DNA from: Norana najaformis
Lineage: Eukaryota > Annelida > Clitellata > Crassiclitellata > Hormogastridae
Reading direction: 5' to 3'
Assembly (NCBI GenBank): GCA_964023275.1
Contig: OZ029916.1
Location: 27,379,587-27,443,586 of the forward strand
DNA length: 64,000 nt
The position numbers and the translations under genes were made by a program. The notes beneath the pieces are model-generated. The model was not told the DNA's origin. It made no database searches and was given only the letters and a program-made list of their open reading frames with translations. Position 1 is the first letter of the stretch. Each line of letters opens with the position of its first letter. Of the stretch, positions 24,731-36,000 are shown piece by piece.

Positions 24731-25036
24731 TTAATATTTGGTCGATATATCATTCCTCTTTGCACCTAGATGCATGCACAGGACAGACTGCCTTCCTGCG
24801 ACTCTGAAACCTCCATATTTGCTGACAAAATAAAAACCACTGTGGCATTTGTACTCCCTCTCCAGCTCTGTCTCTCTCACCATCACCGCTACCCAGCCAT
24901 AAATGCTTTTGCCTGATATTAATGTCCAGGGTTCAGAGCGGATATCGGCAAACAACACGAGACTTTCCTGAAATTTTGTTTGCTCAAGGTTTTCTTCGTC
25001 TAAGCGAATGGGCAACATGTCTCGAGCGAGTGTCAT
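24731..25036 (-). CDS. Unassigned 101-codon open frame
   Basis: An ATG at 25036 opens 101 codons of mixed composition, without low complexity. It contains WTLISGKSIYGWVAVMV and ends SVLCMHLGAKRNDISTKY. I do not recognise a family. It is one of few open frames in the first 35 kb not explained by repeats, and a full CRE-type octamer lies 48 bases upstream. Against it: no signal peptide, no clear splice sites, and a length that chance could allow in 64 kb. It may be a small gene, a diverged transposon piece or nothing. Confidence 0.15.
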   Translation of the reverse strand: MTLARDMLPIRLDEENLEQTKFQESLVLFADIRSEPWTLISGKSIYGWVAVMVRETELEREYKCHSGFYFVSKYGGFRVAGRQSVLCMHLGAKRNDISTKY

Positions 25037-25083
25037 CTTCCAATAAAGGACGCGTTGTTTTTGTTGACCTTAGGACGATTACG

Positions 25084-25091
25084 TGACGTCA
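25084..25091. promoter_or_regulatory. Palindromic CRE-type octamer
   Basis: TGACGTCA, the full consensus for CREB/ATF-family bZIP factors, preceded by TTACG. It lies upstream of the minus-strand open frame at 24731-25036. One match in 64 kb can be chance; a second lies at 44069 inside a transposon. Confidence 0.2.
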
Positions 25092-25880
25092 TGAATGAAC
25101 ACGTTTCCCTGTTAAGGCCTTTATTTTCTTCAGTTAAATGATTTGTAGTATTCCTCAGGCTTATATTCTTACTAATTAAAGCTGCATAAATAGGAAATAT
25201 TATTATAAATTAACAACACAACATGTACTTAAAATTTATATTGTATACATGTATAGATATCTATATATTCAGTGGCATATAATGTGTATATCAAATACCC
25301 TGCATATCTGTTGCTGGAGTTTGTAAAGGGGTTTGCAAATTTGGGGTGATATGTAACATCTTTTAGGTAGGGAAGGGTTGTTATGTGCTTGTTACATTGC
25401 TGGTCTGTAACTGTATTCATAAATGTGGTTAAATAGCATCCTAGTAACTTGTAATTGATTTGATAAAGATCTAGCTTAGGATAAGCCGAAACTAGAGTAC
25501 AAGTAATTATAAAAATCACTTATTAGAAGAAACGATTGTCTGTTGCCAGATTTTGTTCATATTTAGAGGTCGATTGAGTTTTGCAAAATGGATGTTTAAC
25601 CGAAATTTTACCCATATTTGTTGTAGTATTTTGCTACAGTTGAGCAGAAATGTGAATCAAAATGTGAACTGTAATGCCTTTTTGAACAGCATTGCTGACA
25701 TTCTGTGTCTGATGATAAGAGCAATACTCAGATTATGTAATCTGGGTGATTGAAAACGGAGTTTTGAGCCGACAGGTTTGAAGGCACTGGTGATAAATAT
25801 GATTTGTTGGCTGTGCTTTGAAAGCCTAGAAAAATCAATATTATTCATGAAGAATACATATATACATGTTGATTTGGCAT

Positions 25881-26001
<121 letters not shown>

Positions 26002-26229
26002 GTAAATATATATATCATGTAAATATATATCATGTAAATATATATATTGCCTTTCAGAGTTGCTTAGAAGGCACTAGAATATAAATTATGTGTCCAGGTA
26101 TATACTACAGTAACTATATTTATATATGGATGTGTATTGGTCTGTATATTAAACAGTCTTATTTTGGCTCATATATGTATATGCAAACGCTAAATCCATT
26201 GCCACTAGTGTTTTATACATGCATACATG

Positions 26230-26272
26230 TGTGTTTATATATGTGTCTGTGTGTGTATGTGTGTGTGTGTAT
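26230..26272. repeat. (TG)n microsatellite
   Basis: TG-rich run with a few interruptions. Confidence 0.8.
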
Positions 26273-27499
26273 AAAGTAAATGTAAGGGACATGTTTACTT
26301 GCCTCTGTAGAAACTCCTCAGGAGCATGATCTGAGTTGGAAGGATCTTTTGAATGCACGTGTACAACTATATATGTGTGCATTTGGGCTAGACAAAGATA
26401 TATTATATATTAACAATATTCATATGAAACAGAGAGGGGCCTAGATAAAAAAAATTTGGCAATGAACAGAGTACATTGTTTTGAGTGGAGCAGACGTTTT
26501 GTTGGTGCCTAACCCAGAGGTGCTTGAGCCCATTGTGCATTGGTGCAACTGTGCATTGGCACCGGTTCATGGAACGATTTCAGAAGCAACAGAATCACAG
26601 TTACTTAGACGTAAAAATGAAAAACTTACTGTACTCGGCTCACCGATCCAAATTACTCGTCACTCACCAGTATTCATTTATTTATAATTCGACTAACTCG
26701 TATGAATTATAATTGTAAAGAGACGAGAAGAGTGCATCTTTTTGACTTTGCCAGTCTGTAGTTCCCAGCCTGAAGGAATCACTGCTGTCAGTCGACAGGT
26801 TCTGAGGATATATATAATGGAGGTACATGTCCCAAAATTTGGTGGACTGACACTGTGCCTAATTCTTGTATCATTATATGTCAAATATCTGGAGTGCCTC
26901 CCCACAAACCTGAAAGCTTCATTCGATCTGCTCCTGGCTTTAACCTAACTGCTGTTTGCACAATCACCAAACTTTCTCTGCCTCTTATTTTGACAACCAT
27001 TCATCAAATCCCAAGTTCTTCCTTCGATTGATCACAGTAAGTTTTTTGTGCTGTCTACAGTCGGAATAGCTTAGTGTGCATCTGGTGTATAAGTAGAATT
27101 GATTAATTCATTAATTAGGATCACTGTTTGCCTCGTAACAGACAGCTGTAACTGAAGTAACTGAGCGGGACGGACTCTGCTTGCGTTGGGATAGGCTATG
27201 TTTGTTCTTCATTAACCTGCATTCAGTGGATCAGGTGTCTTTGTCAGTTGTGGCATCATTGTACAGTGGTGGTGATGATGATGATGAGAATGATGATGAT
27301 GTAGGTACGTACGGACAGATGGACGGACGGATGAACAGAATACATGTATGAATCTGAAAAGATGGATGATGTGCATTTCTAGAACTTCTCTGTGTTTCCA
27401 GAATGCGGAAAGACAAATTGCCTGCTGATAAATATCAGTCATTGTTGCATACAGCTACACACATTTGTCTGATTGCTATAAAATGCGACAACAGTGTCT

Positions 27500-27740
27500 G
27501 GACCACCCTTGTTAACCAGTATGCTTAAGGATGGGTAATTGGTTATTGATTCCATGCATCTGTGAGCAACAGGCCTGAGAGACATGTTCCTAGGGTTGAA
27601 GAATACATTTATTTCAGCTGAAGCAAAAATGTGAGAACTGCAGTTGTACAACTGGACAACCTTTCCTGATGGGTTACATAGTGTGATGCAGGTGGGCAAT
27701 AGTCTAGCGGCTGACATGCTAGACTCAACCCAGATATCTC
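27500..27740 (-). mobile_element. tRNA-derived SINE fragment
   Basis: Read on the minus strand: ATATCTGGGTTGAGTCTAGC, then TATGTAACCCATCAGGAAAG with TTGTCCAGTTG, then GAACATGTCTCTCAGGCC. The body at 36829-37170 carries GTGTAACCCATTAGAAAA, TATCCAGTTG and CCATGTCTCTCAGAGG in the same order. The 129-codon minus-strand frame over this region is explained by the SINE. Confidence 0.5.
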
Positions 27741-27929
27741 CACCATGAAAATGGTGTGAAATGAGTGCATCGACTGCACTTGGCGAGTAAGAATGTTGAA
27801 CAGTGATGGAGAAGGCTAAGCAACCCACACTCGTTTGTTAAGAGGCTAAAGAAATAAAGTAGTTAACACCTGATGGCCTGTTGGTTCCTCAGGGTTAGCT
27901 TGAAGGACTGATCTTCTACGTTAATTTTA

Positions 27930-28010
27930 AATTTTACTTTTTGCCTTTGTGGGGTTCTTAAAAGGTGCTTTACAAATGTTCAGATATATACACACGTTCA
28001 CTTGATGCAC
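27930..28010 (+). mobile_element. LINE/SINE 3' tail
   Basis: TTAAAAGGTGCTTTACAAAT followed by GTTCAGATATATACACACG. Confidence 0.45.
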
Positions 28011-28204
28011 GAGGATTTAATCTTCAGACACGAAGGTTAAAGGCTAAACATTGTCACTGTGTGGAAGCATTTTAGCCCTTCTACAACGAGAGGTTACTTC
28101 TGAATGTGCAGTATTTTTCACATCGTCATATCATGTCTCAGACATATGGTAGGTTACTGCGTTGAAGTTTTGATTTTACTGGACTGTCAGTTCATGGTTT
28201 GTTT

Positions 28205-28270
28205 GTCTGTCTGCATCTAATCTAATCTAATGGCTTCTTTAGCGCCGTTATTGTAAAGCCCAAAGCATTT
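28205..28270 (-). mobile_element. LINE tail with TAATC repeats
   Basis: ATCTAATCTAATCTAATGGC followed by TTCTTTAGCGCCGTTATTGT, the reverse complement of the GCGCTATAGAAGTCATTAGA tail at 17732. Confidence 0.5.
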
Positions 28271-28411
28271 GTTTGTTTTAGATATTATGTTTCTTTTTTT
28301 ATTCTGCGAGTTAAGGTAGCGTTACTGTGTCTAGCTCCATGAGCAGTAGAATTGATCAGAGGTATGGTTACCTGGGTTACTAGGACAGAGTCTTGGGAGG
28401 CTTTATTTCCT

Positions 28412-28560
28412 TATATTTATATAGCACCACTACATAATGACAGTCGATGATGTTAAGCAGTTGTGCTTTAGGGACTTGCTCAAGTCTGCACACTCAAGGA
28501 AGACTCAAACTGACCCACTTTGCATTGCTAGACAAATGCTCAGCCAGCCGGCCAGTGTTG
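28412..28560 (-). mobile_element. tRNA-derived SINE, full length
   Basis: On the minus strand, a tRNA-like head has GGCTGGCTGAGCATTTGTC (box A-like) and CAGTTTGAGTCTTCC (box B-like). The central domain is TTGAGCAAGTCCCTAAAGCA followed by CAACTGCTTAACATCATCG. The tail is GTGGTGCTATATAAATATAA. A tRNA-like head, conserved centre and LINE-like tail is the standard SINE plan. About 150 bp; the best short-form representative in the window. Confidence 0.75.
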
Positions 28561-28659
28561 TCATCATCCCCTGCTCTGGATTCCATAAGGATGATGTGAG
28601 GTAAGGTAATGTGTGGTAATTGCTAAATGATTGCATTTCCCATTCAAGTAAAATTCTCA

Positions 28660-28920
28660 GAGGCAGAGGATGGTGGTGGTGGTGGTGGCAGTTTTGGCAG
28701 TGGTGGCAGCGATGATGATGAGGATGAAGATGAAGAAGAAGAACAGGGTTGGGAGAAAAATGGGTTAAGGTGTGAACTGAGAGAGATGAGAAAAGAAGAA
28801 CAGGGTAAGAGGAAGAGGAGGTGGCATGAGGCAAAAGATTGAGGAAAAAAGAAGAGGACAAAAAAAAGGAAATGGAAGAGACAGAAGAAGAGGATGAAGA
28901 AAAGGACGTGGAGCAACTGT
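28660..28920 (+). repeat. Purine-rich low-complexity tract
   Basis: About 260 bases dominated by A and G on the plus strand, starting with GGT units, then GAT/GAA and GAGGAA mixtures. Acidic, Gly-rich and basic frames through it are compositional. Confidence 0.75.
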
Positions 28921-29114
28921 CAGGCTAACTGTATGATTAGTGATTCAGTCCAACCATCGGATTAACACTAATTAATGAATTAGGATTAAGATTAATGGCT
29001 GTGTTGCTATTTCGATTGCTTTGCTGGGATTATTTGCTGGATGCTGAGATTAATCGATGCATGGAATGGTCTTTAATCTTAATGGTAAACATTGTAATTT
29101 ATCTATAGAAATCA

Positions 29115-29420
29115 GAGTAGGAGTTCAGTAATGGCAGAATGTTAATGCATTGCATTACACCTTTGTGTCCAGGGTTTGAATCCTAGTGCATTGTCAAGAC
29201 ATAGAACACACAAGGAAAGGCTGTCCAGTACTGTTGTTTGTCTCCTCAGACAAAGCTGAATTCTTCTTCAGCCGAAACATCACTCTTCTGAGCAGTAATA
29301 GTTGATGGGGGCAGGTTAGCTGGTTACTGTAGTTAGTTAGTTAGTTAGTCACACATAGTTAGTTATAGAGGGTAAACGAAGGATTACCTTACCTTATTTT
29401 ACTTCAGCTAAGCACCCCAA
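29115..29420 (+). mobile_element. tRNA-derived SINE, long form
   Basis: The head AATGGCAGAATGTTAATGCA leads to TCCAGGGTTTGAATCCTAG (box B). Then come a CTGTCCAGTACTGTTGTTTG body, CTCCTCAGAC and a CCTTACCTTATTTTACTTCA block, in the same order as the minus-strand copy at 36829-37170. The tail is unclear. Confidence 0.55.
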
Positions 29421-29784
29421 GCATGTTTTTAACAAACTTTTATAAAGTAGAAATGTGGCGTATATTGAGAGATCATGTAACACCAATATATATAAATCCT
29501 TGATAGCTTACACAGCATGCCTTAAAGAAATTTATTGTGCTGTCAAGACATAGAAAGAGAAACAAATTTCTCGTAAGGATTCAAGACATTTATTCCCAGA
29601 GGTTTTCATGCTGTTAAATGTAATGTAGCTGCTAAAAGCAGACATTATAATGTGGAAAGAAAGCTATGGTAATAAATCAGAGCAGCCTACAGTAATGCAA
29701 TAGCATCTGATATCAAAAAAGAGCCTTACCATATTAAGCCTTATCAAAGGCCTCAGTATTTTAAAAAGTTTGTGTTAAATTTCA

Positions 29785-29844
29785 TGGCCTATCCTCTCCA
29801 GTGCTTTTCATTTGCTATGTTGTGCCTCAGAGTTCTGTGCTAGG

Positions 29845-29924
<80 letters not shown>

Positions 29925-30965
29925 TCCTGTGCTTTCTTTCTCGTCATTTAAGCCCGATAGTCATGCATATTGCTGATGACTGACCTACAGATACATTCAT
30001 CTTGTCTTGTTCACTCAGCTACTGAACTATTTTCAAATATGTCTGAGTGTATCTCCACAGTTCATGGCTGGTTGTCTCAAAACTGACAACCGATATGTCT
30101 TAACATGAACAAAACTGAAAAGGTTTTCTGTTGTGGTCCTCCCAGATCTAATTTATCTAGCATTCCTATTTTCCTACAAGATACACAGATTCTACCAGTG
30201 CTCGAAGTTCGTGATTTAGGTGTCACTCTTGATTCCAGGTTGACATTGGAAGTTTACGTTACCGACATTACACGATCCTGCTCCTTTGGCCTGAAGCAAC
30301 TTCAGGCTATTTGTCGGTTGATCTGTTACTCTTGATGCTGTCCATGCTTATTCCTTTCCTTTGTCTTATCACGCCTAGACTTTTGCAATTGATTACTCAA
30401 TTCTCTTCCTCATCATCTGAAGAGTTCTTATAAAATGCAGTCAGTTCTTCATGCAGATGCTTGCCTTGTTCATCAGCTTCCTCCAAGATCTCCCATTACA
30501 GACTTAATATCTTCAAAGTTACACTAGTTACCATATTTTCCAGCTCCATGTCCACTTAAAGTTGCTGTCCTTGTTTACAAGGCACTTCATGGTCTAACAC
30601 CAAGCTACCTTGCTGAAATATGCATTCCACTTCTCTGAATTCCACCTGGACTAACTTGAGATCAGCTTCCTTTGGCCAACTGTTTGTCTCAACTTACCAA
30701 GAAGGGATGTGTACACTCAGAGCCTTTTCACATACGGGTCCTCATCTTTGGAATTCACTACCACCATCTTTAAGTACCCTTCTCTTTTTCTTATTTCATT
30801 TTGCAAACAATTGATGACTTTTTTCAGCTACCCATGCTTCCAGGTGAATTCATAAATTGGGCAATATAAGTATCTGATTAACAATGATAATAATAATTAA
30901 TAATAAGAATAATAATAAGAAGAAGAAGAAGAGGAAGAAGAAGCCGAAGAAGCAGCAGAAGAAGA
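29785..30965 (+). mobile_element. LINE (CR1/L2-type) reverse transcriptase relic, 3' half
   Basis: Pieces in order: VPQSSVLG (29825), a variant of the RT motif VPQGSVLG; a (TA)n run; HIADD (about 29965), a variant of YADD; NMNKTEKV (about 30105) with VLEVRDLGVTLDSRLTLE (about 30200); LSRLDFCN (about 30370); YFPAPCPLKVAVLVYKALHG followed by LTPSYLAE (about 30535-30612); and FSHTGPHLWNSLPPSLS (about 30718). This is the usual order of the RT palm, thumb and C-terminal tail in CR1/L2-like LINEs. Several stops and frame changes are present, so it is dead. The 3' end has GGCAATATAAGTATCTGATT and then AAT/AAG triplets to 30965. Confidence 0.85.
29849..29921. repeat. (TA)n microsatellite inside the LINE relic
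   Basis: About 36 TA units between the VPQSSVLG and HIADD codons of the RT relic, in the place of part of the catalytic-domain sequence. Confidence 0.95.
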
Positions 30966-31164
30966 ATAAAAGCCTTATCGTAAAAAGCCATACTGGCTCT
31001 GTCTCTATGCCATAATTGATTACATAGTTATTGTCAGAGTATGCTGGATTTTCATATAAGGATTTTGGCCACAGTCTATTTCTTGTAGTGTCTGCTATTA
31101 TTACATGGCTAGATTTTAAAGTTTTTTCTTGTTGATCTGATTAATGTAAGATTACCCAGTCATA

Positions 31165-31210
31165 CATTTGAAATGTTTAGAAGGTGCTATATAAATATCC
31201 AGATTCACAT
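31165..31210 (+). mobile_element. LINE/SINE 3' tail
   Basis: TTTAGAAGGTGCTATATAAA followed by TATCCAGATTCACATTTA, close to the tail consensus. Confidence 0.5.
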
Positions 31211-31377
31211 TTATACTGTGACTTCACCAGTAGTTTGCTGCAAAGACTGAATGATTTTTTGCAGAAACGCTGGGAACTTTAAGACAGTTTTAAAGTACTT
31301 TGTTTTCTTAAATATCTGTTGCATTGAGTGGCTTAACAACAGGTGTGATTTGAAGCCCAGAGGAGGTGGTGAAGGCC

Positions 31378-31572
31378 ACAGTGTCTGTGCGTCTGTCTGT
31401 GTGTATATGTCTCCTGTCAGGTCCAATGTTTGTCTGTTTGTTTCTGCCTGTCTTCTGTGTGTTTTTCTGTCTCTGTCTTTGTGCTTGCATGCCTTTTTGT
31501 CAGCCTGTCTGTGCTTCTATCTGTGTATTTTTGTATGTCTTTGTCTCTATGTGTCTATTTCTTGCAGGCTCG
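31378..31572. repeat. TGTCTG-rich degenerate simple repeat
   Basis: Repeated GTCTGTCTGTGT, GTTTGTCTG and similar. The Cys/Leu/Val-rich plus-strand frames are compositional. A sister block lies at 32318-32600. Confidence 0.7.
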
Positions 31573-31739
31573 CTTTCTCTGCCTGTTCGTGTAAGCTAAC
31601 ACTGTTGAAATCCTTCAGTTTCTGGAGGATCTTTGAGTTGGACAGAATTTGATTAGTGAGAGTAACTTTAGAATCGGCCAACAGCAGCAGACGATGTCTT
31701 AGGACGAATGTTGATAAGTGTGGTCATTGGTAGTTCTTG

Positions 31740-31825
31740 GATGCTGACCTTTTCTCTCATGATGCTTTGTTTCATGATGTTTTGCTTCACAACGTTTCGT
31801 TTCACGATGTTTTGTTTTGCCATGA
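31740..31825. repeat. Short ATGATGTTTTG / ACGATGTTTTG repeat
   Basis: Six to seven degenerate 10-13-bp units of TTTCATGATGTTTTGC type. Confidence 0.6.
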
Positions 31826-32317
31826 TCAGTAATATGTTGAAATATAGAGCAATGAAAGTCTACATAAACGCAGTCTATTTGCATAGGGATTGTGGGTTTG
31901 AGACACGTTTTTAATTGGAAACGGCTTTGCCTAGCATAGATCTGTATTTGTACAACGTCTCTGCGTAATTATATAGGCGTGTATTTTCTGTTGGACGTTG
32001 GTGCCCCTCTCGTTCTGTTCATGCGATACACAACAAACCTTCATCCTCCATGAAAGCTATTATCTTGATTCCTCCTTGATCCTGTGTGTGCAGTAAAATG
32101 GTAATTGATGGCGTCCATAAAGCTGTCAGACAATCCAGCCAATGCACACGGCCCGGTCCGTTACTAGGGATATTGTTTGATGAAAGTCGGCCTCCTGTAA
32201 ACAGTCGCCCGTCCATTTAAGATGATCTATTCTGTTGATGCATGCATAAAACCCATATTACGTCCAACTTTGTGCATCGCAGGCATGACGTATAAACATT
32301 TCATTCCGATTTTCTGA

Positions 32318-32600
32318 TGTGTCTGTCCTCTCTCCCGCTCATTTTTTGTATCTGTTCGGCTTCACTCTTGTCCCTCTGTTTGTATTTATTTCTGCTTGCG
32401 TCGTTGTGTGTCTCTGTCGTTCTGTCTGTGATAAAGAACTACAGTTTGCCCATATGTCGTCTGTGTGTCTGTGCGTCTGCCTGCCTACACATCATTCTGT
32501 CAGTCTTGCTTGTCTGTTTGTGTCTGTCTTTCACTGTCTGTCCTTGTCTTTGTCTCCGTGCCTGCCCGCCTGGATTTGTTTGTTGGTTGCGTTTTTCAGT
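32318..32600. repeat. TGTCTG-rich degenerate simple repeat
   Basis: Same type as 31378-31572: GTGTCTGTGCGTCTGCCTG and similar. The 121-codon plus-strand frame over it is compositional. Confidence 0.65.
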
Positions 32601-33047
32601 GTGTCAGACGTGGTTCATAAGACTTCAGCATGGTATTAATAATTATGTCGGCTCCTGTAATATTACAGATGAAAGTTTATAATGAAGCGCCTGTTGTTGT
32701 GGATGGTCAAAGTGGTTGATTTACTTCCACCTGAAGAGAGAGGCAGAAGAGGGAGCAGACTGCACAGTTTCGGTGGAATGAAATGTGTCCATATGTTCTT
32801 TCGCTCTAATGCCAGTTTTAAGATGGCAGAATATTGACCAACCAGGAAATCTACATGCTTGTCTTTTGTCTTGAGTACTGCATACATAATGTAATCATAA
32901 TCCAACAATTTATGTAGCACAGTGTGAGGAAAACTCCGTATATGAACATGCAAACACAGCTGGAATAAGGTCCTATATAACAATTGCTAGAATTTAAGGT
33001 CATGTTATACATGCGGCATCATGTATATATACATATATGGTAATTTA

Positions 33048-33109
33048 AAAAGCTAAATAATTATATATATATATATATATATACCCATATATATAATTAT
33101 TTAGCTTTT
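33048..33109. repeat. Long AT-rich perfect palindrome
   Basis: The left arm AAAAGCTAAATAATTATATA is matched exactly by its reverse complement ending at 33109. TA dinucleotides and ACCC lie at the centre. A smaller palindrome, GATTACATA...TATGTAATC (33113-33138), follows. Cruciform-forming potential is high. Confidence 0.85.
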
Positions 33110-33829
33110 ATAGATTACATATATATATGTATGTAATCTGATTGTTATGCAGCCCTTTCACCTGTACCTGGCCCATAAAATCTTGGAATATTGGACTTGT
33201 TAGCGGAACTTGGCCCAAGAGACTTGCTTCTGAATCTACCTACCGGTAATGGAAATTTAATTATTGGACTACTCATTATTTTGGGCTTCTTTCATTGGAT
33301 CCTCTCAGGTGAGCTGACCTGCACTGCTTTGTAATTATTTGGTGTGTGTCCAAGTAAGTTTGGATTTATGTTTTCCGTGACTGTGGGGAAAAGCTGTTCA
33401 GTGAAAGTTTCAACTTGATTTTTTTATAATTTCCATCTGCCAATGAAATGTTTCCACAGCAATTGATTTTGTCAGCAATGGATGTTTCTTTTATCAGTGC
33501 CAGGATTGAATTAGGAATGCTTTTAAGATCCTTACTTAAGGGCTTTTTCACAAATCAGCCCAAGGTCTTGTGGTGGAAAATGAGCCCTGCAGAAGAAAAT
33601 TGATCTGTGCTTTTCATACTAACCAAGTATAATACTGTTGTCAGTTGTTAATCAGGGCGTTGCAAGGTTTTACTGAACTGACTTCAGATCAGAACAGCAA
33701 CAAAAGAAATTTTTACAGAATAAAATTTCATTTGTGAGAAGGATTTGACACCTGCATCACTGTGCAGACGTGGCTCAGCTTTACCTTGTGTTACAGCTTG
33801 CTCTTTGAAAACCACAGTTTAGTCTATTA

Positions 33830-34345
33830 AAATTACTGTGTTGTTATTTCAGAAGTATTGTTCATTTAGCTGAATGTACGTTGTTGTTTGAAAAGTACTG
33901 AACTTTCTGTTGAATAAATATTATATTGTCAACTGATAAACACTGCTCAGTTTGTTGAAGATATTTTTACATGTATTGTTATTTAAAAGCATTGTTCATT
34001 GCATTGAAACTTTGTATTGTTATTTCGAAAGCATTGTTTATTCTGTTGTCAGCAGAAAATCACTGTCTGAGCTGCTGTTATTTGCATTGCATTAGTTTGT
34101 TTTGTTGAACTCACTGTATTTTTAATTGAAAGTAATCAAATCAACTGTTCAGTCTGTTGGAGATATTCTTTTGTTATTCAACCATCATGTGCATTCTGCT
34201 GAAGGGTATTTTATTGCTATATGAAAATAATTTTAGATTCTGGATATATTATATTGTTATTTTGGGAAGACTTCTGCAGTCTGTCTCAGATATTGTATTG
34301 TTACTTGAGCATTCTGTTTTCAATTTGCAGGGTCCAATTTCTGCT
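33830..34345. repeat. ~44-bp minisatellite, about eleven degenerate copies
   Basis: The phrase TTGTTATTTGAAAAGCATTG and then TTCATTCTGTTGAA recurs at about 33835, 33881, 33925, 33969, 34012 and onward to 34300. Early spacing is 43-46 bp, then more diverged. Confidence 0.75.
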
Positions 34346-34904
34346 TATCTGATTAGATGCAGCAACATTGGCTGCTGCTGCTGCTGTCATGATATGCTGA
34401 CATTAATGATTATCTGGCATCCGTGCTAATAGGATGCTGTGGTTTTAGTATTGCAGTCAACAACACTCCTAAGGATCGAATTTTCCCGATTAGAACTCAC
34501 TGTTTCTGTGGCCCAAGAGGCTGGAAAAAACTTCATTCTGCACTATGATCATTCTACTCCACTTCTGTTCTACTGCATTGTTAAAACAAATGTCTGCTTA
34601 CGACAGACACTGATGATGCTAAAATGCTAACTAAATTCTTTCTCTTTGGTGTCAGAGCAAATTTGTTGTAGCTGATTTCCCAACAGTTTTGTCTAATCAC
34701 TATTGTGTGGCTTTAATTCACAATCACTGTGCCCTCTTGACTGGACATTTGATATCTGTGTTTTTGTTAGATGAGGGTCTGCTTTTTCTAGACCTTCCTT
34801 TGAAGCCCTTGTCTCATTGATTAACATCTTTCTGCTTATGGGTCTTTCCCCCTTAGATCTATTGTTGACTCCAGTTTTGAGAAATGCCTCTTCTTGCAAG
34901 TCCC

Positions 34905-34985
34905 AGTTCTGTAGTTATTTGTTTAGCACCTTTTCAGAGGCTCTTTAAAAGCACTAGGTAAATGTACACACATACATACATACAT
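34905..34985 (-). mobile_element. LINE/SINE tail fragments
   Basis: GTTTAGCACCTTTTCAGAGG (minus-type tail) is followed by TTTAAAAGCACTAGGTAAAT and CACATACATACATACATA (plus-type tail). These are probably two nested or head-to-head remnants; another plus-type tail, GAAAGTGCTATACAGATATTC, lies at 34996. Confidence 0.4.
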
Positions 34986-35304
34986 AGAGGTTCAGAAAGT
35001 GCTATACAGATATTCTGAAACACAGATGCATAGAACGTCTGTGGCAAGTCGATTTGCATGGTCTCTCAAGATAACTGTTTCAGAATTGAAATTTCTGAAA
35101 TCAGAATTCTGTAAAAAAGTTATATATAATTAGATTCATTTTCTACTGACATGACAGCCGCTCCTCTTAGGCTTAATGGATCATATCTTTATAGCTTAAT
35201 CACAGTTAGTAAAACCATATACATGTCTAGGATAAACTGTTAAGCTGGAATGCTGCTGAAGTTTTTCTTTCCTTTATTTTCGTTTAACTCTCTGATTCTT
35301 TCAG

Positions 35305-35829
35305 GTGAACGTCAGGCGAAGCTACGAAGAACTTGCTGGGTCTTATGTCCCACAGGCAATTGTAGGAGACCACCGTTTCACAGATCAGCAGAGGTTATAC
35401 TACCGACAGCCTTATTCAATGACAATGGTCCATCCGGGCACCCTGCTGAATCCGTCTCTACCATTTTCCAGTCACCATTCCATCCAAGAACCAATCCTTC
35501 CCAAGTTTCCACCTCAAATGTTCGACATTCCCGACATTCACGACTCGAACAGCGTCTTCAACAAAAGTACATTCGACATGAACAACGGTGCTGCTTCCGT
35601 CAAACAGCACCCCGCGTCTTTCGAAACTTCAGGAGTGGCGGCTCCTGCTCCGTCTGCTCCTCCAACTGCTCCTCCTGCCGGCTGTGGAACTCTGATGACG
35701 TTTCCCGGAGACTGGCATTCGAATTTTATATCGGCGGCTGCAGGGTCCACAAATTCATCGCCTCTCGCGCACAGTGAAGAAAATAATAGCTACGATATTC
35801 CTCTGCCACAACCGCTAGTCCAACAACAG
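35305..35829 (+). CDS. TOX-like: TOX-like gene, N-terminal-region exon
   Basis: The exon opens after GATTCTTTCAG and ends CAACAACAG before GTCAGA. It has 175 codons, phase 0 at both ends. It begins VNVRRSYEELAGSYVPQ. The centre, EPILPKFPPQMFDIPDI, aligns with the TOX-family segment that reads like FTPQFPPQSLDLPSI in vertebrate TOX3, an acidic/Pro-rich region before the HMG box. The rest is rich in Ser, Pro, Ala and Asn, with an Ala-Pro stretch (VAAPAPSAPPTAPPA) and a Gln-rich end. Codon usage and GC are well above the flanking intron DNA. The open frame continues past the donor for 28 codons, but that part is AT-rich and unlike the exon. Confidence 0.85.
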
Positions 35830-35899
35830 GTCAGACTTGTGCAGCAGTGCCAACTAAGCTACGTGAATTGTGCTATATACCTGCTGTTTTACAAATGTA

Positions 35900-36000
35900 G
35901 TAGTGTAATGTAAAAGTAATGCAATGTTACAACTTTTTATAGAGCTTTCTAAGCACGTATTGAAAGTGTTCCTTACTAACCGAAATTATTTCAGGATTCA
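35900..36000 (-). mobile_element. LINE 3' tail fragment
   Basis: AGTGTAATGTAAAAGTAATG and TATAGAGCTTTCTAAGCACG read, on the minus strand, as a GTGCTTAGAAAGCTCTATA tail ending in ACATT-like repeats. Similar to the copy at 4183. It starts 70 bases after a TOX exon. Confidence 0.45.

Noticed and set aside
27439-27828. 129-codon minus-strand frame as a host gene
   Set aside because: Its 3' part is explained by a SINE body also found at 36829-37172.
28627-28842. Acidic then basic frame with a Gly run
   Set aside because: It lies in a purine-rich low-complexity tract; composition explains it.
31251-32682. Cys/Leu/Val-rich frames of 77-133 codons resembling membrane proteins
   Set aside because: They come from TGTCTG-rich simple repeat; hydrophobicity is compositional.
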